A DNA stretch of 64,000 nucleotides from Actinomycetes bacterium (GTDB taxonomy: Bacteria > Actinomycetota > Acidimicrobiia > Acidimicrobiales > Palsa-688). The stretch covers positions 1-64,000 of the forward strand of contig JAJYMB010000130.1 of the NCBI GenBank assembly GCA_021787365.1, in the 5' to 3' direction. Made by a program: the position numbers and the translations under genes. Numbering within the stretch: position 1 is the stretch's first letter; each line of letters begins with the position of its first letter. This document shows, piece by piece, positions 40,765-50,611 of this stretch. Below the pieces are notes generated by a model. It did not search any database, was not told the DNA's origin, and saw nothing but the letters and a program-made list of their open reading frames with translations.

Positions 40765-42032
40765 GAAGCGACCGGTGCCCAGTGCCTGCCGCCGTCGAAG
40801 GTCATTACCATCTGCGTGGTCGCCCGGTCGCGGGGCGAGGGGCGGATCAGCCCGACGCCCTGGGTGGGGCTCGTGAACCCGAGGTAGAAGAAGCCGCCTT
40901 TGTAGACCCTGGCCCAGGTGCGCCCACCATTGAAGCTGGCCAAAAGTTCGTTGGCTCCGTAGCCGAGGAAAATGTGGCCGGGGCTCGAAGACGCGAGGAG
41001 GCCGCTAAAGGGGTAGCTCAGGCCTCCGAGCTCAGGGCCGGCAAAAAAGCTGGCGCCGCCATTTTTGGAGACATACAGCCAGTAAGAGCCGAGGCGGGCG
41101 CCGGGCGGGGCGCTCTTTGAAAGCGCGTTGGCGAAACCGCCCATTTGGCACACCGCGACGAGGTCGGTGGCGGTGGAAGCGGCCGGGACGAAGAAACTGT
41201 TGCCCACCTTCGCGCAGGGCGGGGCCCAGCTCGACCACTTGGTCTTTCCTGTGGCGAGAAGTTGCGCGCTCCCCGTGACGCCCCGGTCGTTGCCTTCGAC
41301 GAGCCAGCCTCTGCCGCCCTGGAGGACGATGGTGCCGCTTTGCTGGCCCCCGCCGGCGGGGTTTTGGAGTGGAGGTGTGGTGTCGGTGCGCCAGTTATCA
41401 GAACCGACCGGCGAGCTCTCGACGCTCACGGCGTTGGAGCTGTTGGGCGCCAGCAGGTAGGCTGTGCCACCGGCCGCCTCCAAGTCGAAGACAACGCCGT
41501 CGTAGCGCCGCAACTTCCCCGGGAGGACGGCGAGGTGGTGCCAGGTTGCGCCCCCGTCGTGGGTTGACCAGAGGACCGCCTGCAGCGTGCTGTCCGAGCG
41601 CCATAGGCCGCCGTAGATCCACCCGTCCTGCGCGTTGGCGAAGCGGACCTCCAGGCCGCCGTAAAGCCCGTAGAGGGCGGCCGGCAGCCTGACCGAGCCG
41701 GGCGAGCCCTTGGGCAGGCCATTGGTGATGGTTCGGTCGGCGTCTCTTACCAGCTTCGCCGGCAGCGGCCTCGGGGCCCAGCTGCGGCCTGCGTTTGTCG
41801 TTTCGCGGAGCGCCAGGCAGGCGCCGGCGCTCTTGCAGGGGACGGTGCCGAGCACGAAGCCCGTGCTGAGCGAGACGAAGGTCACCGAAAGCGGGTGGAA
41901 AGCGCTGTCGCCCGTGGGAACTGCGGCGAGGGCGACCGGCGCCGTGACCGCTGCCAGAAGAGCGGCCAGCGCCGCGCATATTGCAGCCGCCATCGCGCGC
42001 ACCCGATTTGCGGTGCTCCTCGGGCGTCTCAT
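40761..42032 (-). CDS. Secreted Asp-box (BNR) beta-propeller protein
   Basis: A 423-residue exported protein. Signal peptide with core AICAALAALLAAVTAPVALA and cleavage after ALA. The mature part has Asp-box repeats: TTNAGRSWAP, THDGGATWHHL, SKNGGASFFAG, SFNGGRTWARV, TFDGGRHWAPV. These occur in sialidases and in Ycf48-like or cell-surface propellers; no sialidase catalytic residues are recognised. The substrate or partner is unknown. ATG 42032 precedes a normal signal sequence; longer frames do not. Confidence 0.8.
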   Translation of the reverse strand: MRRPRSTANRVRAMAAAICAALAALLAAVTAPVALAAVPTGDSAFHPLSVTFVSLSTGFVLGTVPCKSAGACLALRETTNAGRSWAPRPLPAKLVRDADRTITNGLPKGSPGSVRLPAALYGLYGGLEVRFANAQDGWIYGGLWRSDSTLQAVLWSTHDGGATWHHLAVLPGKLRRYDGVVFDLEAAGGTAYLLAPNSSNAVSVESSPVGSDNWRTDTTPPLQNPAGGGQQSGTIVLQGGRGWLVEGNDRGVTGSAQLLATGKTKWSSWAPPCAKVGNSFFVPAASTATDLVAVCQMGGFANALSKSAPPGARLGSYWLYVSKNGGASFFAGPELGGLSYPFSGLLASSSPGHIFLGYGANELLASFNGGRTWARVYKGGFFYLGFTSPTQGVGLIRPSPRDRATTQMVMTFDGGRHWAPVAS

Positions 42033-42103
42033 ACCAGCTTCTATGCCGGGCCGGTGCCAGTGGTTCCCGGCGCCGCTGGGGAGCCCTCCCCTTGGTCTCT
42101 CGC

Positions 42104-42138
42104 GAGGCGAGGCTGAGGCGAGGTGAGGCGAGGTGAGG
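42104..42138. repeat. 10-bp tandem repeat, about 3.5 copies
   Basis: GAGGCGAGGT and variants repeat from 42104, upstream of the propeller gene. Confidence 0.8.
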
Positions 42139-42141
42139 CAC

Positions 42142-42160
42142 GACAAATGGGCACTTTGTC
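42142..42160. promoter_or_regulatory. Inverted repeat upstream of propeller gene
   Basis: GACAAA (42142-42147) and TTTGTC (42155-42160) are perfect arms with a 7-bp spacer, in the only moderately AT-rich part of the 291-bp gap between the propeller and DUF885 genes. Possible operator. Confidence 0.35.
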
Positions 42161-42274
42161 CAAAAATGTCGACCTCGTGGCCAAATAGGCCCTGAACGGG
42201 TCAGAAGTGGTCGGAAGCGTCAGAAGTCCCGCCAGGCGGGCAGGGAGGGGCCGGCTGTCGTCGGGGAGGCCCGG

Positions 42275-42327
42275 GTCACGCCGGCGGCAGGTCACGCCGG
42301 CGGCGGGTCACGCCGGCGGCAGGTCAC
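42275..42327. repeat. 16-bp tandem repeat, about 3.3 copies
   Basis: GTCACGCCGGCGGCAG-type units start at 42275, 42291, 42307 and 42323. The last runs into the stop codon of the DUF885 gene. Confidence 0.85.
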
Positions 42328-44051
42328 GGCAGCAGCAGCTTGGCGAGCAGCGCCGGCGGCGGGCTCCCGTGGGCGAGCACCTCGTCGTAATTGGAGCGCT
42401 TGCCCAGACGGGCGAAGAGGTCGGACAGTTGTTTGTAGCCCACGAAGTAGGTGGACAGTTGTGCCGAAGTGAGGCAGGCGCGCCGCCACTTTTTACGGGC
42501 TTCGCTCTCTTCCTGGTAGCAGCGGCCCGTCATGAGGGCGAGCGCCTCGTCCTCGCCCATGTCGCCGGCATGGACCGAGACGTCGATTATGGCGTTGGCT
42601 GCCACGCGGAGCTGCATCTTCAGCTGTTGGAGGCGCACCGCCAACCCGCCGTGGCCGGCTTCGGCCATGATGCGCTCGGCGTGCACGGCCCAGCCCTCGA
42701 CGAAGGGCCCGCTCTCGAAGATCTTGCGTGCGAGCGTGGGGCCGGAGAAGCGCCGGGCCCGGGCGAGTTGCACCATGTGGCCAGGCATGGCTTCGTGCAC
42801 GGTCAGGTTGGTGATCATGGCGAGGTTGTACTCGCGGTAAAACGAAGCCTTCTGCTCTTCCGACCAGCTCTCGGGGGTCGGCTCGACGGCGAAGCTCGTC
42901 TCGCCCCCCTCCTCCAGCGGCCCCGCGGGGTCGCAGTAGGCGCCGCCCACCCCCCGGCGGAAGGCGGGCATGAGCTCGACTCGGAGCGGGTCGTCCGGCA
43001 GGGTGACCACGCCCAGGCTCGCGACCGCCTCCCTGCAGCGCAGGAGAGCGGCCTCGATGCTCGGGAGGAAGCTGCCGGCGTCGGGACGCTCCGAAGCAAC
43101 GGCTTCGAGGGCAGTGCGCACGGTGCCTACGCCCACTTGGGCCGAAGCCGGAGATCGCCCTCCGCCTGGGCGGTCCTCCCCGATAGCGGCGAGGTAACGC
43201 CCGGCCGCCTCCTCGAGGTCACTTTGGACTTCGTCCATCCAGTCCCGAGCCTTCGCGAGGACATCTTCGGGGGCGAGGGGCGAAGACAGTTCGAGGGCGA
43301 GCTTGCGGGCGAAGCGTTCGGGGCCGAGGCGCGGGGACCGGTGCGGCCCTTCGCGCAGGTGCTCCAAGTGGGCCCCGAACTTGTCGAGCGCCTCGAGCGC
43401 TCGTCGTTGCGCCGGCTCGACCAGGGGGGCCATGGAGGGCTCGGCTTCGAGCAGGCGCCCGACCTCCTTCACGAGGGTGACGGTGCCGCTGTTGCGGTCG
43501 AGGGCCGTTTCTAAGTGGAGGAGGGGCGGCGCGTCGAGCTGCCGGCGGGCTGCCTCCAGGCGGGCGGGGAAGCCTTCGAGGCGGGCAGCGATGGCTCTCA
43601 GACGGTCCGGCGGGGGCAGGACGTCGCGGCTTACGAGCGGGTAGATGGCCTCGCCCGGGTTGTAGTAGAGGGGGTCCCAGCGCTCGCGAGCCAACTCGGT
43701 GGCCAACCACTCGCGCCGTTCGAGCTCCCCGAGCAGGACGGCGCGGTCGATTTGGTCCTCTGGGCCGAGGTCGTCGGGGGGTAGCGCGGCGAGCTTTTCG
43801 CGCTGCGCCCGTAGGACGGCCGCCATTTGTGCCCTACCCTCCTCGGAGAGGTCGTCGAGTTGGTCGTCGAAGCGGTGGTCGCCGAGGCTGGTCGCCCACT
43901 CCGGGCTGTGGCGCAGTATGTCGTCGATAGCGTCCGCAGCCAGCCGGCGGAAGTCCAGGGCCGCGGCTCTGGTTTCTTTCCCTTGCGCGCCCGGCTTGCC
44001 GGCGGGTGGCTCTTCAGTGCGCCCCATCGGGACGCCTGCTCCGTCGCTCAT
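42324..44051 (-). CDS. DUF885 family protein, predicted zinc metallopeptidase-like
   Basis: A 575-residue protein without signal peptide. The DUF885 zinc motif is HEAMPGH (H419, E420, H424), followed by EGWAVHAERIM, which supplies the third ligand region. The family contains poorly characterised metallopeptidase-like enzymes related to M32/thermolysin-type gluzincins. The N-terminal helical part includes WATSLGDHRFDDQLDDLS. Single gene divergent from the fused ATPase gene, across a 13-bp repeat array. Confidence 0.87.
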   Translation of the reverse strand: MSDGAGVPMGRTEEPPAGKPGAQGKETRAAALDFRRLAADAIDDILRHSPEWATSLGDHRFDDQLDDLSEEGRAQMAAVLRAQREKLAALPPDDLGPEDQIDRAVLLGELERREWLATELARERWDPLYYNPGEAIYPLVSRDVLPPPDRLRAIAARLEGFPARLEAARRQLDAPPLLHLETALDRNSGTVTLVKEVGRLLEAEPSMAPLVEPAQRRALEALDKFGAHLEHLREGPHRSPRLGPERFARKLALELSSPLAPEDVLAKARDWMDEVQSDLEEAAGRYLAAIGEDRPGGGRSPASAQVGVGTVRTALEAVASERPDAGSFLPSIEAALLRCREAVASLGVVTLPDDPLRVELMPAFRRGVGGAYCDPAGPLEEGGETSFAVEPTPESWSEEQKASFYREYNLAMITNLTVHEAMPGHMVQLARARRFSGPTLARKIFESGPFVEGWAVHAERIMAEAGHGGLAVRLQQLKMQLRVAANAIIDVSVHAGDMGEDEALALMTGRCYQEESEARKKWRRACLTSAQLSTYFVGYKQLSDLFARLGKRSNYDEVLAHGSPPPALLAKLLLP

Positions 44052-44055
44052 CGCT

Positions 44056-44107
44056 CCAGTCTGGCCGACCAGTCTGGCCGACCAGTTTGGCCGACCAGTC
44101 TGGCCGA
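44056..44107. repeat. 13-bp tandem repeat, 4 copies
   Basis: CCAGTCTGGCCGA occurs four times in a row (one T variant) between the divergent DUF885 and ABC ATPase genes. It immediately precedes the -10 box at 44132. Confidence 0.9.
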
Positions 44108-44131
44108 AGGGCCACCTGGCCAGCCCGCGGC

Positions 44132-44137
44132 TAGCCT
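44132..44137 (+). promoter_or_regulatory. -10 box, leaderless start of fused ATPase gene
   Basis: TAGCCT ends 6 nt before GTG 44144; there is no Shine-Dalgarno. The tandem repeat lies where the -35 region would be. Confidence 0.45.
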
Positions 44138-44143
44138 GGGGTT

Positions 44144-46522
44144 GTGGTTTACGGGCCAGAGCTTACGTCGGCGGGCCCTTCGCGCGGTCGTGCCCAAGGG
44201 GCCGCAAGTGCTGAGGAGCCCGTACTCGAGGTAAGCGATCTGCGGGCCGAGTTCCACCTGCGCCGGTCCAACGTACGTGCCGTGGACGGGGTGTCGCTCT
44301 CGGTCCGCGCCGGCGAGTGCCTCGGCCTCGTCGGCGAGTCCGGTTGTGGCAAGACCACCACGGGCCTCGCGGTGATGAAGCTCCTTCCCAACGTCGGCCA
44401 CATAACCGGGGGGAGCATCCGCCTCGCAGGCCGGGAGCTTGTGCCGCTTTCCGAGAAGGAAATGCAAAAGGTCCGAGGCAACGACGTGGCGATGGTGTTC
44501 CAAGACCCCATGACGTCGCTCAACCCGACTTGGACGGTCGGGCGCCAGATAGCAGAGCCCGTGCGGATCCATAAAGGAGCCACCAGGTCCGAAGCGCTCG
44601 AGCGGGCCACCGAGGTCCTGGCCCTCGTCGGGATGCCCCGGCCCGAGGAGCGCCTCCACCAGTACCCGCACCAGCTATCCGGGGGCCTCCGCCAGCGCGT
44701 GATGATAGCGATGGCCCTTTCGTGCGAACCCAAGGTCCTGATCGCCGACGAGCCTACGACTGCCCTCGACGTGACGATCCAGGCCCAGATCCTCGACCTG
44801 ATCGACGACCTGCGCCGACGCCTCGACATGGCGGTCCTCCTCATAACCCATGACATGGGCGTCATCGCCGAGCGCACCGACCGGGTCATGGTCATGTACG
44901 CCGGCAAAGTCGTCGAGGCTGCCAGCACGAGAGAGCTTTTCGGCTCGATGCGCCACCCCTATTCCGAAGCGCTGTTCGGTTCGATCCCGCGCCTCGACCA
45001 GGATAGGAGCCGGCGCCTCTACTCGATCCCCGGGCTCCCGCCGGACCTGTCGAGGACGTTCAACAGTTGCCGTTTCGCCCCGCGCTGCCGCTACATGACC
45101 AGGGAGTGCACCGAGCAAGAACCGCTGCTCTCGCCCGAAGCAGGTGGCGTTGCCGCCAGCGGCCCCGCCGACCCCCTGGACGAGCATGTGTTTGCCTGCT
45201 TCCACCCGGTGACGGGAGCGGGCGGGGACGGGAGCCCGCCGGCGCAAGACGGTGGCAGGGCCGAGGTGACCTTGCCGGCGGGGGACGCCACCCGGGCCGA
45301 GGTGGCCTTGCCTGGAGAGGACGCCGCCCGCGCTGTTGCCTCCACGCCCTACGAGATCCCTGGCGTCCTCGACGCGTCGGCGGGGCCGTTTTCGACCCGG
45401 CAGCCCGCTGCGGCCACCAAGCGTGGCGAGGCCGGCGACGGGGAGGGGCTTGGCGACAGGGGGAGTCCCGGCTCTCCATGGCTCGGCAGGCTGGCAGGCA
45501 GCGAGGTCATCCTCGAGGTAGACCAGCTCGACAAGAAGTACCCGGTCACTGCCGGCGCGGTGGTCCAGCGGTCCATCGGCACGGTGAAGGCGGTCTCGGG
45601 TGTCTCGTTCAAAGTCCGCCAGGGGGAGACCTTCGGCCTCGTGGGCGAGTCCGGCTGCGGCAAGACGACGACCGGGCGGCTTGTGGTGGCCCTGGAAAGG
45701 CCGACAAGTGGCGCGGTCCGCTTCGAGGGCGAGACGGTGTCCGCGCTCCGGGGGAGGCGGCTCCGGCTCCGCCGGCGAGAGCTGCAGCTCATGTTCCAGG
45801 ACCCGTACTCCTCGCTCGACCCTCGCATGCGGGTGCGCTCGATCATTCGCGAGCCTCTCGTGATCCAGCACCAGGGGAGCCGCCACGACCAGGACGACCG
45901 GGTCTCGGAGGTGCTGGCGGAAGTCGGGCTGTCACCCAAGGCCGGCGACTTGTACCCCCATGAGTTCTCCGGGGGCCAGCGCCAGCGGATCGGCCTCGCC
46001 CGCGCCTTGGTCCTCCAGCCCAAGCTGATCGTGGCCGACGAACCGGTTTCTGCTCTCGACGTCTCGGTCCAGGCCCAGATCCTCAACCTCATGCGTTCGC
46101 TCCAGGAACGCCACGGTCTCACCTACATCCTCATCTCTCACGACCTGGCGGTGGTCAAGTACCTGGCCGACACCATGGGCGTCATGTACCTGGGCAAGCT
46201 GGTCGAGGTCGGGCCGTCGGAGGACGTCTACGAGCACCCCGCTCACCCCTACACCCGGGGCTTGATCGAGACGATCCCCGTGCCCGACCCGCTCGTTGCC
46301 AGCGGGCGGGGCAAGGCGGCGATGCAGGGTGAGCTGCCGTCAGCGATCTCCCCGCCGAGCGGCTGCCGGTTTAGGACCCGCTGCCCGTTCGCCCAGGAGG
46401 TGTGCGCCGCAGAGGAGCCTCCTATGCGCCGCTTCGGGCCCGGCCACCTGGCGGCCTGCCACTTCCCGCTCGAACAGCCCTTGGAGGAGGAGCCGGCCTC
46501 GCTCAGCGCGGCGCCAGCGTAG
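44144..46522 (+). CDS. Fused DppD-DppF ABC transporter ATPases
   Basis: A 792-residue tandem ATPase for an Opp/Dpp-type importer. Domain 1: Walker [10 protein letters not shown] near 65, signature [15 protein letters not shown] near 178, Walker [12 protein letters not shown], Cys-rich end [15 protein letters not shown] linker of about 125 residues (325-450) contains a 13-residue repeat ([13 protein letters not shown] then [13 protein letters not shown]). Domain 2: GESGCGKTT near 502, [15 protein letters not shown] near 609, [11 protein letters not shown], Cys-rich end [14 protein letters not shown]. Such two-domain proteins resemble GsiA/YejF. It is transcribed toward its presumed partner permeases, which lie 42 bp away on the opposite strand. 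Confidence 0.92.
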   Translation: MVYGPELTSAGPSRGRAQGAASAEEPVLEVSDLRAEFHLRRSNVRAVDGVSLSVRAGECLGLVGESGCGKTTTGLAVMKLLPNVGHITGGSIRLAGRELVPLSEKEMQKVRGNDVAMVFQDPMTSLNPTWTVGRQIAEPVRIHKGATRSEALERATEVLALVGMPRPEERLHQYPHQLSGGLRQRVMIAMALSCEPKVLIADEPTTALDVTIQAQILDLIDDLRRRLDMAVLLITHDMGVIAERTDRVMVMYAGKVVEAASTRELFGSMRHPYSEALFGSIPRLDQDRSRRLYSIPGLPPDLSRTFNSCRFAPRCRYMTRECTEQEPLLSPEAGGVAASGPADPLDEHVFACFHPVTGAGGDGSPPAQDGGRAEVTLPAGDATRAEVALPGEDAARAVASTPYEIPGVLDASAGPFSTRQPAAATKRGEAGDGEGLGDRGSPGSPWLGRLAGSEVILEVDQLDKKYPVTAGAVVQRSIGTVKAVSGVSFKVRQGETFGLVGESGCGKTTTGRLVVALERPTSGAVRFEGETVSALRGRRLRLRRRELQLMFQDPYSSLDPRMRVRSIIREPLVIQHQGSRHDQDDRVSEVLAEVGLSPKAGDLYPHEFSGGQRQRIGLARALVLQPKLIVADEPVSALDVSVQAQILNLMRSLQERHGLTYILISHDLAVVKYLADTMGVMYLGKLVEVGPSEDVYEHPAHPYTRGLIETIPVPDPLVASGRGKAAMQGELPSAISPPSGCRFRTRCPFAQEVCAAEEPPMRRFGPGHLAACHFPLEQPLEEEPASLSAAPA

Positions 46523-46564
46523 CGCCCCACCGCCGGCGCCACCGGGCCGAGCTGCCGGTACCGC

Positions 46565-47521
46565 TCAGCGCCGCTGGAGACGTACGTCGAGGCTGTCGCG
46601 GAGGGCGTCGCCGATGAAGTTGAAGGCGATCACCGTGAGCACGATGGCCACGCCAGCGGGGTAGATCTGCCACCAGTAACCGTCGAATATCACGTTGACG
46701 CCGTTGGAGAGCATCCCGCCCCAGGTGGGAGTGGTATCGGGGAGGCCGAGCCCGAGGTAGCTGAGGGCGGCCAGGGCAAGGATGGCGTCGGCGATGAGGA
46801 AGCTCGTGTTGACCATGATCGTGCCGATCGCGTTGGGGACGATGTGGCGGAGCACGATCCGCCGCTGGGTGCCCCCGGCGACCTTCACGGCCTGCACGTA
46901 CTCCCTGGTGCGAAGCGTGAGCGCCTCGCCGCGCACGAGGCGCGCGGGGCCGAGCCAGGCGATGAAGCTGAGCACGCCGATCATGAGCGGGAGGTTGGGG
47001 GAGAAGATGGTCGAGAGGAGGATGAGGAGAAAGAGAGAGGGCAGCGAGTAGAGGGCGTCTACGACGCGCATCATCACCGCGTCCAAGATGCCGCCCGCTA
47101 CGGCTGAAACGGCTCCATAGAGGGTGCCGAAGATGGCTGCGGCGACGCCGGCCGCCATGCCGATCTCGATCGAGCTCTGGCCCGCGACCATGAGGCGGCC
47201 GAGGACGTCGAAGCCCTCGCTGTCCGTCCCGAGCAGGTGCCGGCCGCTCGGGGCGTAGTTGGAGAAGACGGGGTTGACCGTCTTTTGGTTGGTCACGTAG
47301 ATGTGCGGGCCGAGGAAACAAAACAGCACCAGCAGTAACAAGATCGCGATGCCGGCGACCGCCAGCTTGTTTTCGATAAAGGTGGCCAGCGTGAGGCGCA
47401 GCACGCTGCCCGAGGAGCGGCCCTCGCCTCCTTCGTAGCGCTCGGCTACCCCCTCCGGCTCGCCGCCGGGTACCGGCTCGCCAAACCCTGGTTGTACGCC
47501 GGTTATGCCGATGCTTGCCAT
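46565..47521 (-). CDS. Opp/Dpp-type ABC permease 2 (DppC-like)
   Basis: A 318-residue permease with a 45-residue Gly/Glu-rich start, then FIENKLAVAGIAILLLLVL, HLLGTDSEGFDVLGRLM and the loop YVQAVKVAGGTQRRIVLRHIVP (two parts around the glycines). ATG 47521 follows the DppB stop by one base. It converges on the fused ATPase gene, 42 bp away, with no obvious terminator between. Confidence 0.92.
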   Translation of the reverse strand: MASIGITGVQPGFGEPVPGGEPEGVAERYEGGEGRSSGSVLRLTLATFIENKLAVAGIAILLLLVLFCFLGPHIYVTNQKTVNPVFSNYAPSGRHLLGTDSEGFDVLGRLMVAGQSSIEIGMAAGVAAAIFGTLYGAVSAVAGGILDAVMMRVVDALYSLPSLFLLILLSTIFSPNLPLMIGVLSFIAWLGPARLVRGEALTLRTREYVQAVKVAGGTQRRIVLRHIVPNAIGTIMVNTSFLIADAILALAALSYLGLGLPDTTPTWGGMLSNGVNVIFDGYWWQIYPAGVAIVLTVIAFNFIGDALRDSLDVRLQRR

Positions 47522-47522
47522 G

Positions 47523-48467
47523 TCAGTACCGGATCCGCGGGTCGAGCACGGCGTAGAGGATATCTGCGAGCAGGTTGCCCACGATAACGCCAACCGCGGC
47601 CACGAGAGTGAGGCCGAGCAGCACCGAGAAGTCGTCGCTCTGGGCAGACTGCCAGAAGAGCAGCCCTACGCCGGGGTAGTTGAACACCTCTTCGGTGATA
47701 ATCGCACCGGAGAGCACCGCGGGGACCGACAGCCCGATCAGTGTGGCCATCGGGATGAGCGAGTTGCGCAGGGCGTGGCGGAGCAGGATCGCCCTCCGGC
47801 TCACGCCCTTGGCCCGGGCGGTGCGGATGTAGTCCTGGGCCAGGCTGTCGATCATGGCCGAGCGCATGTAGCGGCTGTAGGCGGCGATGCTGATGAGCGC
47901 CAAGGTCATGACCGGAAGGACGAGGCCCCTCCAGTGGGCGAGGATGGCCGTCACCGAGTTGCCCTGGGGCGCGAACGGCGGCAGGAAGTGGAGCTGGATG
48001 GCGAATATCTCGACCAGAACTATGCCGAGCCAGAAGGTGGGGAAGGAGTAGAGCACGAAAGACGTGCCCGTTAACACGTAGTCTTCGAGCTTGTTCCGCC
48101 GCACGGCCTGCATGACCCCGAGAGGTATAGCGATCAGCACGGCGACGATGGTGGCCAGGCCGACGAGGAGGACGGTCTTCGGGAAGCGCTGGAGAAAGAG
48201 CAGGGCCACGCTCGCGTTTTGTATGTAAGAAAAGCCAAGGTTGCCGTGGACGAGGTGGTCCAGGTACAGGTAGTACTGGTACCAGACCGGCTTGTCGAGG
48301 CCCTGGAGCTTGTCGAAGGCCCTAATGGCCGCCGGCCTTGCCTTCACCCCGAGCTCGGCCCTGGCGGGGTTGCCGGGCAGCAGGTGGAACAAGAGGAACA
48401 TCACGAGCGTGACGAGCAGTAGCACCAGCAGCGATTGCAGGACACGCCTGGCGATGTAACCGCTCAC
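47523..48467 (-). CDS. Opp/Dpp-type ABC permease 1 (DppB-like)
   Basis: A 314-residue permease with six helices, N-terminal LFHLLPGNPARAELG, and the loop YIRTARAKGVSRRAILLRHALRNS (two parts). It follows the binding-protein gene after 133 bp containing a strong stem-loop, and precedes the DppC-like gene by one base. Confidence 0.92.
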   Translation of the reverse strand: MSGYIARRVLQSLLVLLLVTLVMFLLFHLLPGNPARAELGVKARPAAIRAFDKLQGLDKPVWYQYYLYLDHLVHGNLGFSYIQNASVALLFLQRFPKTVLLVGLATIVAVLIAIPLGVMQAVRRNKLEDYVLTGTSFVLYSFPTFWLGIVLVEIFAIQLHFLPPFAPQGNSVTAILAHWRGLVLPVMTLALISIAAYSRYMRSAMIDSLAQDYIRTARAKGVSRRAILLRHALRNSLIPMATLIGLSVPAVLSGAIITEEVFNYPGVGLLFWQSAQSDDFSVLLGLTLVAAVGVIVGNLLADILYAVLDPRIRY

Positions 48468-48540
48468 GACAACTATCCCTCCTGTGCCAAGGGGGAACGT
48501 GCTACTGGGCCCCCCAACACTTGGGCCGTTGGCACGGCTA

Positions 48541-48571
48541 GCCGGGCCCCGGAAATTGCCCGAGGCCCGGC
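48541..48571 (-). promoter_or_regulatory. Stem-loop between binding-protein and permease genes
   Basis: GCCGGGCC (48541-48548) pairs with GGCCCGGC (48564-48571); after one mismatch three more pairs form, leaving a short AAATTG-containing loop. No U-tract. It would cap the 3' end of the binding-protein mRNA. Confidence 0.6.
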
Positions 48572-48600
48572 CGCCGTGCTCATGGCGTCCCCGCTAGCTG

Positions 48601-50439
48601 TTAGCGGCCGTTGAAGGTCCAGAAGTTGGGCTCGATGTAGCCGAAGCCGCCGTCGAACTCGCTCGTGAGGCCATAGCCCGAGAGCCCCTTCTTGGTGGCG
48701 AAGATGTTGTCCGGCACTGGCTGCCAGATCCAGGGCACTTCCTTCACTACGCGGTCCTCGTACTTCTTGTACACCGACAGGTCGGTGGAGACCGTGCTCT
48801 GCTGGATCAGGTTGTCGAGGACGGGGTCGGAGAACTGCCCGGCGTTGAAGGCCCCGCCGGTGTTGAGCAGGCCCTCCCCGCTCGGGTAGGTGGACAGGCT
48901 GATGCCACCGTACTCGCCGAGTTGCCAGTTGCACTGCGGGGTGCCCTTGCCCTTGGGGAGGTTGCACTGCTGTACCTGGGTGATCACCGAGTTGAAGGTC
49001 TCGGCCTTGGGGTTGATCTGCACGCCGGCCAGTGCGGCATCGGACTGGAAGAGGTCGGTGTCCTCTTGAAGGATCGTCAAGCCGCTCGAGTAGAGCAAGT
49101 TGAGCGAGAGCTTCTGGCCCTTGGTCACGCCGGCGCCGCAGCCCTTGGGCCCGGGCACCTCACAGATGTCCACCTTGCCGGGGTTGACCTTCCAGCCGTG
49201 GGCCTTCAAGAGGCTCTCGGCTGCGTTCACCGAGTACGGGTAGGGGTTATGGGATTCCGACGGCGACAGGAACGGGTTGCCCTTGGGGTAGATGGGGGTC
49301 GGGCCGTAGGTCGGGGTCCCGTAGCCCTGCATGAAGTGGGCGATCATCGTGCCCTGGTCGACCAGGTGAACGAGGACCTGGCGCATATAGGGCTGGCTCA
49401 GGATCGGGCCGACTTGAGGGTTTTTCTGGTTGGGGATGATGTAGTCGAAGCCCCAGACCGGTGTCGGGGAGATGTTGTAGCCCTCGGCCTTCACCCTCGG
49501 GATGGCCGGTATGTCCTGGGTCGGCACGTACCCGTAGTCGACCGTGCCCGACTCGAGGGCGGTGAACTCGGCCGAGTCACTCGTGAAGGGGATCTCCTCG
49601 AAGGTCTTGATCGCCGGCGGGGTGCCCGAGTAATGCGGGTTGGCCACGAAGACGTCGGGCGAGCTCGCACCGCCGAAGCTCTTCAAGGTGTACGGCCCGT
49701 CGACCACCTTCCAAAGTGGGTTGCTGGCATATGTCCTCGTGTCGGAAGCCTCTTTTTGCAAGAAGGCGAGGACCTTTTTCGCCCCGGCCGGGGTCATGTC
49801 GTAGTTGCCGATGGGCCCGTTGGGCGAGGTCTTGTCCCAGGCGTGCTGGGGGAGGGGCGTGATGTAGTCGATCCCGTTGTCGATGAAATACGTCGGGTTC
49901 ATCGGGCTCTTCAGCACGAAGCGGATAGTGGTGGGGTTGACTGCGGTATAGCTCCTCAGGTTGTAAGGGAACTGGCTCGTCCCGGCGTAGTTGCCCCAGG
50001 TTGCCCCCATGGCCTTCCCGAGGTTTATGTAGAAGACCAAGTCGCGCGCGGTGACGGGGACGCCGTCGGACCACATCCAGTGCTTCAGCTTCACGGTGAC
50101 CACCGTGTCATGGTTGGTGAAGACCGGCTTGTAGGCCATCGACCGGTTGAAGTCCATCTTGGGCTGGTACGGGTCGGGCAGGTAAACCAATGGGTACATC
50201 AGGTTGATGAACTGGCTGTTGTTGTACAGGCTCTGGTTGGCCGTGCTGGTCTCGGGGAAGATGTAGTTGGGCGAGGCCCCCGCCTGCTCGGCAAAAGTGA
50301 CCACGCTCGCCTTGGCTGCCGCCACCGTCGTGGTCTTGGCGCTCGCCACGCCCGGCAAGCCCACCACCCCGACCGCCACGAGAGCGCTGCCGGCGGCAAC
50401 CGCCCCGGCCATTGCTCTCCAATGACCTCTCTGTTTCAT
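48601..50439 (-). CDS. SBP family 5 substrate-binding protein (second Opp/Dpp-type importer)
   Basis: A 612-residue extracellular binding protein. Signal peptide core AVAAGSALVAVGVVGLPGVASA with ASA cleavage and no lipobox cysteine; the mature start is Lys/Thr/Ala-rich. Family motifs: LKHWMWSDGVPVTARDLVFY and PYMRQVLVHLVDQ. Four cysteines in the C-terminal half (DICEVPGPKGCG; QQCNLPKGKGTPQCN) could form two disulfides. The ligand could be peptide or oligosaccharide; the enzyme gene at 50918 favours a carbohydrate. Confidence 0.9.
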   Translation of the reverse strand: MKQRGHWRAMAGAVAAGSALVAVGVVGLPGVASAKTTTVAAAKASVVTFAEQAGASPNYIFPETSTANQSLYNNSQFINLMYPLVYLPDPYQPKMDFNRSMAYKPVFTNHDTVVTVKLKHWMWSDGVPVTARDLVFYINLGKAMGATWGNYAGTSQFPYNLRSYTAVNPTTIRFVLKSPMNPTYFIDNGIDYITPLPQHAWDKTSPNGPIGNYDMTPAGAKKVLAFLQKEASDTRTYASNPLWKVVDGPYTLKSFGGASSPDVFVANPHYSGTPPAIKTFEEIPFTSDSAEFTALESGTVDYGYVPTQDIPAIPRVKAEGYNISPTPVWGFDYIIPNQKNPQVGPILSQPYMRQVLVHLVDQGTMIAHFMQGYGTPTYGPTPIYPKGNPFLSPSESHNPYPYSVNAAESLLKAHGWKVNPGKVDICEVPGPKGCGAGVTKGQKLSLNLLYSSGLTILQEDTDLFQSDAALAGVQINPKAETFNSVITQVQQCNLPKGKGTPQCNWQLGEYGGISLSTYPSGEGLLNTGGAFNAGQFSDPVLDNLIQQSTVSTDLSVYKKYEDRVVKEVPWIWQPVPDNIFATKKGLSGYGLTSEFDGGFGYIEPNFWTFNGR

Positions 50440-50611
50440 GTTCGACCTCCTCGTCGTGCCTCGCCGGCCCGTGCCTTACTCATGCCTTGCTGGCTTGCCG
50501 GCGCGTGCCTTAAGGGAACCTAAATGTTCGAGGGTAGCGCGCCTAACAGGCGGGTTGCGCGCGCCCCTCCGGGCGGGCTCGGGCACTTTCAGCGTTTTGT
50601 AACCGCGCAGA

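Noticed and set aside
45260-45340. Direct repeats in the fused ATPase gene as a possible CRISPR-like element
   Set aside because: They are two in-frame 39-bp copies encoding a protein linker; there are no spacers or cas genes.
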